Positions 1-3,971 of a stretch of DNA of 6,929 nt are shown here, one piece after another. Positions within the stretch are counted from its first letter, which is position 1. Every line of letters begins with the position of its first letter. The notes under the pieces were generated by a model, which had not been told where the DNA came from, did no database searches, and saw only the letters and a list, made by a program, of their open reading frames with translations. This stretch comes from CAG-791 sp002390025 (GTDB taxonomy: Bacteria > Bacillota > Clostridia > Lachnospirales > Lachnospiraceae): the NCBI GenBank assembly GCA_946543465.1, contig CAMNLR010000061.1, forward strand, positions 1-6,929. Direction: 5' to 3'. A program made the translations under genes and the position numbers.

Positions 1-35
1 CAGCCCAACAATGGGTTTATTTGTTGTACCCAAAA

Positions 36-710
36 TCAATTTGGATAATTTCTTGAATTTCCACTTGACTTTTTATTAGCAGGCTGTTCATGCCCTTCTC
101 TGCTGATAAGGTTGTGAAATTCACCAACATGAACCTTTTGAGTTGTATCTATTGTAGCAAATCGAGACCTCCGGCTCAATCCGGGAAAGTTCACAGGGGT
201 AGTATGCCTTGACTCACAGGCAGGCGTCAATCCGTCTCTCAGCAGACGGATCATATCCTCCAGGCTGTCCGGAGGATTGTTCATCGGGGACCGGTCCAGC
301 CGGGAAGCAAGCCTTTGCAATGCCGTGCGTACGTCTTCGCAGAGGCATTCATCTGCCAGTTCGAACATCCGGCAATGGGGGTCCGTATTGACGGCGATGA
401 TATAGGGATTTCCTTTGATTCCTGCCGTGTGAAAATTGGAACCGGATACGCCGAAGGAAACATACAGGTCTGTACAGATCCGTTTCCCACTCATTCCGAT
501 GATCCGGTCTGCATCCAGAAGACCGTCTTCTGCTGCGCCGCGTGTCGCCACGACTTCGGCTCCCAGCAGGCCAGCGATAGAAAGCAGCAGGGAGAAAGTC
601 TCCCTGTCTCTGAGACCTCTCCCTGCTGCAAACACATAAGGAACATAAGGTGTGTTACCTTTTTGTTGGGAGTGACACTGAACACATTGCGGTAGAAATG
701 TACGATACAA
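36..710 (-). pseudogene. etfA: Electron-transfer flavoprotein alpha subunit, C-terminal FAD domain only (truncated)
   Basis: An ETF alpha subunit (FixB/EtfA) carries FAD in its C-terminal domain and passes electrons between acyl-CoA dehydrogenases or enoate-type reductases and other carriers. Residues about 27-138 of this reading frame match that domain: AGRGL (29-33), ATRG (55-58) in place of the usual SR motif, GMSGK (72-76), LYVSFGVSG (82-90) with the conserved His94, and AVNTDP (106-111). The family is usually about 320-340 residues long. Here the entire N-terminal domain is absent, the only available start is a TTG at 710 without a Shine-Dalgarno sequence, and a stop lies just upstream. 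Residues after about 140 form a tail of some 84 residues that I cannot match to the family, and its last part lies in DNA that becomes AT-rich. No EtfB gene is adjacent. I read it as a deletion remnant; a functional stand-alone domain is possible but unlikely. Confidence 0.7.
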
Positions 711-858
711 CCCTGCCTATAATGATTTTCTGGAAATTGCCATTGGTGAACATGGTCCCTATGACGATGCCAATAAATATATGGCTGCTGTGATGAAAAA
801 ACTGAAAAGTGCAGGCATTGATCTGGCGGCTTTGGCTCACAAGTCGAGAAAAATCTGA
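682..858 (+). pseudogene. 3' remnant of an unidentified gene
   Basis: After a stop at 679-681, this frame reads through to TGA at 856-858 and encodes about 58 residues ending DLAALAHKSRKI. The part from about 718 has a convincing protein character: a mixed acidic and amphipathic stretch (FLEIAIGEHGPYDDANKYM) followed by a Lys-rich helix (AAVMKKLKSAGIDL) and a basic tail. There is no start codon with a ribosome binding site, so it looks like the C-terminus of a gene whose body has been lost. It runs head-on into the etfA remnant, with a junction near 690-715, and ends 13 bases before the stop of the convergent hydrolase gene. I do not recognise the family. Confidence 0.5.
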
Positions 859-871
859 TCAGTTCCCTTTA

Positions 872-1594
872 TCACTTTGCAACACAATCCCGGATTACCT
901 CAACGGTCTCATCCACCTGCATCTCATCTGATATCTGAGCATTCCCATCGCCCTTTTGCTTCCCATAGCTTCCAAACTGTGCATGGTTTCCGCCCTGGAT
1001 AATATGCTCTGTACAGTCCCGGGGGGAATACTGCCGGGATTCGTCAACCTTTTCCCATCGGATCACTCCGTCCTCCGATCCGACAAGCAGGATTTCCTTC
1101 AAATCCTCCGGAAGCGGTTTCGTCGGATAGGATGCAAGAAGGATGATTCCCTCCAGCGGATTCGCAGATTCTGCTGCATAGAGGGCTGCCATCGCCCCGC
1201 CAAGAGAATGTCCGCCGATATACCATTTTTGATAATTGTATTGTGGCATGACCTTGTCAGCGGCATTTTTGTCAAAGACAGCAAGGTGGAAGGGCATTTT
1301 CACAAGGCAGACATCCATTACACCCGAGGCGATTCTGTGGAGCAGCGGCGCGTAGGCAGTCTCCTCTACCCTGGCACCGGGATAGAATATGAGGGCAGAA
1401 TCCTCCGAAGGTCCGTCAAAGAGCCATCCATAATCTGTTTTGGTAATAGTGACAGCATTTGTTTTAGAATTCAGAATCTTGCGCGCGTCTTCGTCTGCCC
1501 TGTAATACCGGGTGGTATAGATGCTGAATAACGCTGTAACGGTTAGAATAAAAATGATAAAGAAAGCCGCCGGATTCTTTTTTCTGTCTTTCAT
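872..1594 (-). CDS. Membrane-anchored alpha/beta hydrolase
   Basis: A 240-residue serine hydrolase of the alpha/beta fold. A basic N-terminus (MKDRKK) and a hydrophobic segment at residues about 9-25 form a signal anchor or uncleaved signal peptide, which would place the catalytic domain outside the membrane. The nucleophile elbow is GGHSLGG (127-133) with Ser130. A likely catalytic acid is Asp175 in GSEDGV, and the base is His204 in GGNHAQFG; this order is normal for the fold and the triad looks intact. YPGARVEETAY (71-81) is the expected oxyanion-loop region. Length suits a compact single-domain hydrolase. Substrate is unknown; esterase-like activity is the family default. The upstream ribosome binding site is weak (GGATG about 8 bases before ATG). 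It lies 109 bases downstream of the TetR-type gene on the same strand with no obvious terminator between them, so it is probably co-transcribed. Confidence 0.85.
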   Translation of the reverse strand: MKDRKKNPAAFFIIFILTVTALFSIYTTRYYRADEDARKILNSKTNAVTITKTDYGWLFDGPSEDSALIFYPGARVEETAYAPLLHRIASGVMDVCLVKMPFHLAVFDKNAADKVMPQYNYQKWYIGGHSLGGAMAALYAAESANPLEGIILLASYPTKPLPEDLKEILLVGSEDGVIRWEKVDESRQYSPRDCTEHIIQGGNHAQFGSYGKQKGDGNAQISDEMQVDETVEVIRDCVAK

Positions 1595-1703
1595 CTATCT
1601 TGCATCCATCCTTCTTCAGAGCATCCCGAAATACTTGGCTATAAAACAAAATCCGCAGCTTCTGCCACTTACCATCTCAAAATGCTATATAGTGTAAAAA
1701 CAT

Positions 1704-2264
1704 TTATGCATTAAGCACTGCATCTATCGTTGAGATGCAAGTGCAGACCATCCGAAATAGTTCGTCTGCTGACTCGGATTGCCCGTGGGAATACCATACA
1801 TTGATCACAGATGGAATCATTCCGCTTAGAGTGGAGATAAGATAATCCAATTCCCGGTCTGTCAGTTCTGTCTCTTTCAGGTACACGGTTCTGAGCAGTG
1901 CTTCGTGCCTCATATGTGTCTCGTAGAGGATGTTTGTGAGATTGTTCTCTGCCAGCACCTTGATCAGCGTTTTATGCTCCATCCATTGCCTGATAAAAAA
2001 AAGGAACAGCTCTTTGCTCGATGGAAAATGACCCCCGCTTAATTCTGCTGCTATTATCTCAAAAATGAGATCACATTCATACATCAGGACATCCTGGACA
2101 TTGTCAAACAGACGGTAAAATGTGGCTCTGCTCACATAACATTTCTGATTGATATCAGCGATCCGTATCTTTCCCAGCTCTTTTTCCTGCAGACATTTCT
2201 CCAGTCCTTCCCAGATCAGCTGTGCCGATTTGATCGCCCGTTTATCCTCTGAAACATGATACAT
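1704..2264 (-). CDS. TetR/AcrR-family transcriptional repressor
   Basis: A 186-residue regulator. The N-terminal DNA-binding domain has the TetR-type helix-turn-helix at residues about 33-53 (IRIADINQKCYVSRATFYRLF region), including the hallmark VSRATFYRLF. The all-helical remainder (about 60-186) would be the dimerisation and ligand-binding domain, and its end (GMIPSVINVWYSHG) resembles the C-terminal pattern seen in many TetR proteins. I chose the ATG at 2264 because AGAGGG lies 6 bases upstream; a longer frame to a TTG at 2312 has no such site and would run into the operator region. Family knowledge: TetR proteins usually repress a divergent transporter or enzyme gene and themselves. Here the divergent position holds paired palindromes and a membrane-protein remnant, which fits that plan, but the regulated partner has been destroyed. 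Two Cys residues (174, 176) sit close together near the C-terminus. The ligand is unknown. Confidence 0.88.
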   Translation of the reverse strand: MYHVSEDKRAIKSAQLIWEGLEKCLQEKELGKIRIADINQKCYVSRATFYRLFDNVQDVLMYECDLIFEIIAAELSGGHFPSSKELFLFFIRQWMEHKTLIKVLAENNLTNILYETHMRHEALLRTVYLKETELTDRELDYLISTLSGMIPSVINVWYSHGQSESADELFRMVCTCISTIDAVLNA

Positions 2265-2270
2265 ATGGGT

Positions 2271-2276
2271 CCCTCT
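2271..2276 (-). promoter_or_regulatory. Ribosome binding site deciding the TetR start
   Basis: AGAGGG on the minus strand, 6 bases before the ATG at 2264. It supports the 186-residue form over a 202-residue form starting at TTG 2312. Confidence 0.7.
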
Positions 2277-2323
2277 TATATCTGAGACATTATCTCGTTT
2301 TTTATACAACAAGTTCTGAGACT

Positions 2324-2352
2324 ATTGTATCATATCCGAATTTGTGATACAA
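2324..2352 (-). promoter_or_regulatory. Candidate promoter of the TetR gene
   Basis: On the minus strand, -35 TTGTAT (2352-2347), a 17-bp spacer and -10 TACAAT (2329-2324). The start would be near 2317, giving a leader of about 50 bases to the ATG. It lies inside the paired operators, so autorepression is expected. Confidence 0.5.
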
Positions 2353-2353
2353 G
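2325..2353 (+). promoter_or_regulatory. Candidate divergent promoter of the lost membrane-protein gene
   Basis: The mirror image of the minus-strand promoter: -35 TTGTAT (2325-2330), a 17-bp spacer and -10 TACAAG (2348-2353). The -35 of each promoter overlaps the -10 of the other. Transcription would start near 2360, just before the AAAGGAG ribosome binding site at 2369-2375. Confidence 0.42.
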
Positions 2354-2368
2354 TGTCTCAGAAACAAG

Positions 2369-2626
2369 AAAGGAGTACGCAAGCAGGGAGAGCAGACGAT
2401 ATACGGGCCCGACTCCATCACAGCCTATTTCGGCTTCGGTGTATTAGGGGTGATTCTTTGCCGGTGCATGCCGGGAAGAACGATTGAAACACTTGATTGG
2501 GTCATTTGCGTGTTGGTTTTACTGTTCATAGGACTCTGCTGTGTGCTGCTTCCCGAAAACCTTCTGAAAAAGAAGGATAACCAATATTTCTTCAAAACAA
2601 ACGGATATTATGACCGTTATTTGTGA
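2369..2626 (+). pseudogene. Deletion remnant: ribosome binding site joined to the 3' end of a membrane-protein gene
   Basis: An AAAGGAG at 2369-2375 sits where the divergent gene's ribosome binding site should be, but no start codon follows at a workable distance. The frame open from 2348 to the TGA at 2624-2626 encodes a coding-like segment from about 2402: a hydrophobic stretch (AYFGFGVLGVILCR), a short charged loop (MPGRTIETLD), a second long hydrophobic stretch (WVICVLVLLFIGLCCVLL) and a polar cytosolic-type tail ending YYDRYL. This looks like the last two transmembrane helices and tail of a polytopic transporter, possibly major-facilitator type, but I cannot assign the family. The arrangement suggests an internal deletion that removed the start and most of the gene while sparing the promoter and operators. 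Confidence 0.6.
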
Positions 2627-2721
2627 TGAGGAAGGGGCCTTGTGATTCCTTAGTCTTTGACAACAATCGTTTTGGATAGACAAACAAACCAGGAGGTTTT
2701 GTTATTTTCGTTTAGTAAATC

Positions 2722-2742
2722 CACATGAAACCTTTTCATGTG
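2722..2742. repeat. Perfect inverted repeat upstream of the MerR gene
   Basis: CACATGAAA (2722-2730), loop cct, TTTCATGTG (2734-2742): 9 perfect pairs with a 3-base loop. It lies 16 bases upstream of the candidate -35 element at 2759, a sensible place for a regulator to bind. No T-run follows, so it is not a terminator. The binding protein is unknown. Confidence 0.55.
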
Positions 2743-2758
2743 TGGCACATCGCATTAT

Positions 2759-2788
2759 TTTACATAGAGAATTCCTGACGCCTATGAT
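2759..2788 (+). promoter_or_regulatory. Candidate promoter of the MerR gene
   Basis: -35 TTTACA (2759-2764), an 18-bp spacer and -10 TATGAT (2783-2788); each hexamer matches consensus at five of six positions. The start would be near 2795, only about 8 bases before the first ATG of the MerR gene. Confidence 0.5.
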
Positions 2789-2802
2789 ACGATAGACTAC
2801 GT

Positions 2803-3654
2803 ATGGATAACATGTCGGGTGTTTCTGCAGATACAAGGACTGAGAAGGCTATGGAATATTCGATCGGAGAAGTCTCAAGTATTTTAAACCTGTCCAAGGA
2901 TATGGTTCGCTACTATGAAAAGCAGGGAGCAATCCGCGCCAGCCGTAATCCGGAAAACAATTATCGTACGTATGAGACAATGGAAGTTTTCTGGCTCCTG
3001 GAGGCACTCCATTACAAAAGCTGGGGAATACCCATCAGTGAGATCGCAGAAATAAGAAAAAACCGTTACGATCATAATACGGGGACATTCCTGAGTCGTA
3101 AGATCGAAGAACTGAAAGATGAGATCTCCTATAAGTACCTCCTGAAAGGCCGATTGGAGAATATACGCGATCAGTTTCCCCTGGCCAGAATCAATGTCGG
3201 TAATTTCTGGGTCAGACGTACGCCGGCGGTGTGGAGCTGCCATCTGGTCACCGGACGCGGAGACGTGTATGACCGGATCTCCCTGTCAGCCCGGGAGAGC
3301 AGGGTGATTTTTGATGAGAAGTGCATCCCCTTCTTTGACAACGGACTGACTGTGTATGAAGACCGGATCGACTGGGAAATGATTATTCGTAAAGAATATA
3401 CCGATGCACTGCAGATCACTGTACCGGAATCTTTTACTTATATACCCGAGGCGACCGTTCTGTGCACAAATGTCGATATCGGGGAGATCGGGGAGTTTGA
3501 TCCGACAGTTTTTGAAGTTCTTCCTGCTTATGCGCGTTCCAGAGGATATTCGATCAGGGAAAATGTTCCCATGCGCGGAAGACTTCTCGGGCGAGGGTAT
3601 GATGACGGAAGGTTTCATCGGGTCGTCAGACTCTATCTTCCAATCCACGGATAA
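2803..3654 (+). CDS. MerR-family regulator with a C-terminal effector-binding domain
   Basis: A 283-residue transcriptional regulator. The winged helix-turn-helix begins at residue 17 (MEYSIGEVSSILNLSKDMVRYYEKQG) and includes the family signature VRYYEKQG (35-42), then the wing and NNYRTY (52-57). A helical dimerisation segment follows at about 97-125. The rest (about 128-283) is long, and its final VVRLYLPIHG resembles the last strand of GyrI/BmrR-type drug-binding domains, so it probably senses a small hydrophobic or aromatic ligand. There is no Cys pattern typical of metal-sensing MerR proteins. The start is uncertain: the ATG codons for residues 1, 4 and 17 all lack a well-spaced Shine-Dalgarno sequence, and residue 17 is where homology should begin. 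It is followed by a terminator and then the flavoenzyme gene, whose promoter has the long spacer that MerR activators use, so that gene is its likely target. Confidence 0.88.
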   Translation: MDNMSGVSADTRTEKAMEYSIGEVSSILNLSKDMVRYYEKQGAIRASRNPENNYRTYETMEVFWLLEALHYKSWGIPISEIAEIRKNRYDHNTGTFLSRKIEELKDEISYKYLLKGRLENIRDQFPLARINVGNFWVRRTPAVWSCHLVTGRGDVYDRISLSARESRVIFDEKCIPFFDNGLTVYEDRIDWEMIIRKEYTDALQITVPESFTYIPEATVLCTNVDIGEIGEFDPTVFEVLPAYARSRGYSIRENVPMRGRLLGRGYDDGRFHRVVRLYLPIHG

Positions 3655-3800
3655 GCCCTGTGAGTGATCGTGTGATGGCTTTTGACATTGGAACAGTTCC
3701 ACAGTTATTCCCTGTCGGAAGTGAACAGATGAAACTTCTTATGTCAGGGTAAGATCAAATTATAGTGTAAGATCAGACAGACTTACAGAACATGCATTAT

Positions 3801-3853
3801 AAAAAGAGTCGGAATATGGGCGAAAAACGTCTTTATTCCGGCTCTTTTTCTTT
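3801..3853 (+). terminator. Intrinsic terminator after the MerR gene
   Basis: The arms at 3801-3816 (AAAAAGAGTCGGAATA) and 3834-3849 (TATTCCGGCTCTTTTT) pair over 16 positions with one G-U wobble and a 17-base loop, followed by a T-rich tract. The A-run at the 5' side means it could act on both strands. It separates the MerR transcript from the flavoenzyme transcript, so the latter needs its own promoter. Confidence 0.85.
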
Positions 3854-3886
3854 TCTAAAACATTGCTATTTTATTCACATTCATGC

Positions 3887-3917
3887 TTGACCTTGGAATT
3901 CTTCCATCCCCTATTAT
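3887..3917 (+). promoter_or_regulatory. MerR-type long-spacer promoter with internal inverted repeat
   Basis: -35 TTGACC (3887-3892) and -10 TATTAT (3912-3917) are each one base from consensus and are separated by 19 bp instead of the usual 17. Inside the spacer lies TGGAA-ttc-TTCCA (3894-3906). A 19-20 bp spacer containing the operator is the hallmark of promoters that MerR proteins activate by DNA distortion. The MerR gene ends 232 bases upstream, so this is the likely inducible promoter of the flavoenzyme gene. That assignment is inference. Confidence 0.66.
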
Positions 3918-3956
3918 GAATGTATCAAGTAAAACACGCCTGTAAGCTCTTGCAAA

Positions 3957-3963
3957 AAGGAGG
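3957..3963 (+). promoter_or_regulatory. Strong ribosome binding site of the flavoenzyme gene
   Basis: AAGGAGG placed 8 bases before the ATG at 3972, near-ideal in sequence and spacing; it fixes the start. Confidence 0.85.
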
Positions 3964-3971
3964 AAGACGAA

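Larger units (their letters stand above)
2316..2361. promoter_or_regulatory. Paired TetR-type operators (inverted repeat, 17-bp arms)
   Basis: The left arm at 2316-2332 (CTGAGACTATTGTATCA) and the right arm at 2345-2361 (TGATACAAGTGTCTCAG) are reverse complements at 15 of 17 positions, separated by 12 bases. Each arm is itself a near-palindrome of the form TGAKAC-N4-GTMTCA (2317-2332 and 2345-2360), the size of a typical TetR-dimer site. Their centres are 28 bp apart. They sit between the TetR-type gene and the divergent remnant and overlap both candidate promoters, so simple repression of both directions is the natural inference. Confidence 0.72.
2627..2802. other. Intergenic stretch before the MerR gene
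   Basis: No convincing gene. It contains a TTGACA (2657-2662) without a matching -10, a perfect AGGAGG (2691-2696) that leads to no usable reading frame, a 9-bp inverted repeat at 2722-2742, and a candidate promoter at 2759-2788. The orphan ribosome binding site suggests that another gene start was lost here. Confidence 0.5.
3655..3971. other. Intergenic region between the MerR and flavoenzyme genes
   Basis: This 317-base gap has no supported gene. It contains a duplicated 9-mer GTAAGATCA (3749-3757 and 3767-3775, period 18), a strong terminator at 3801-3853, a long-spacer promoter at 3887-3917 and the flavoenzyme ribosome binding site at 3957-3963. A 25-codon frame (3675-3752) is present but has no ribosome binding site. 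Confidence 0.6.

Noticed and set aside
6..26. A hairpin CAACAA/TTGTTG at the left edge
   Set aside because: It has six weak pairs with a 9-base loop in AT-rich DNA and no T-run; not enough to call a terminator or element end.
2657..2662. A consensus TTGACA -35 element
   Set aside because: No -10-like hexamer lies 16-19 bases downstream.
3675..3752. A 25-codon frame after the MerR gene
   Set aside because: It has no ribosome binding site, is very short, and overlaps nothing that supports coding; it could be a fragment, but there is no way to show that here.
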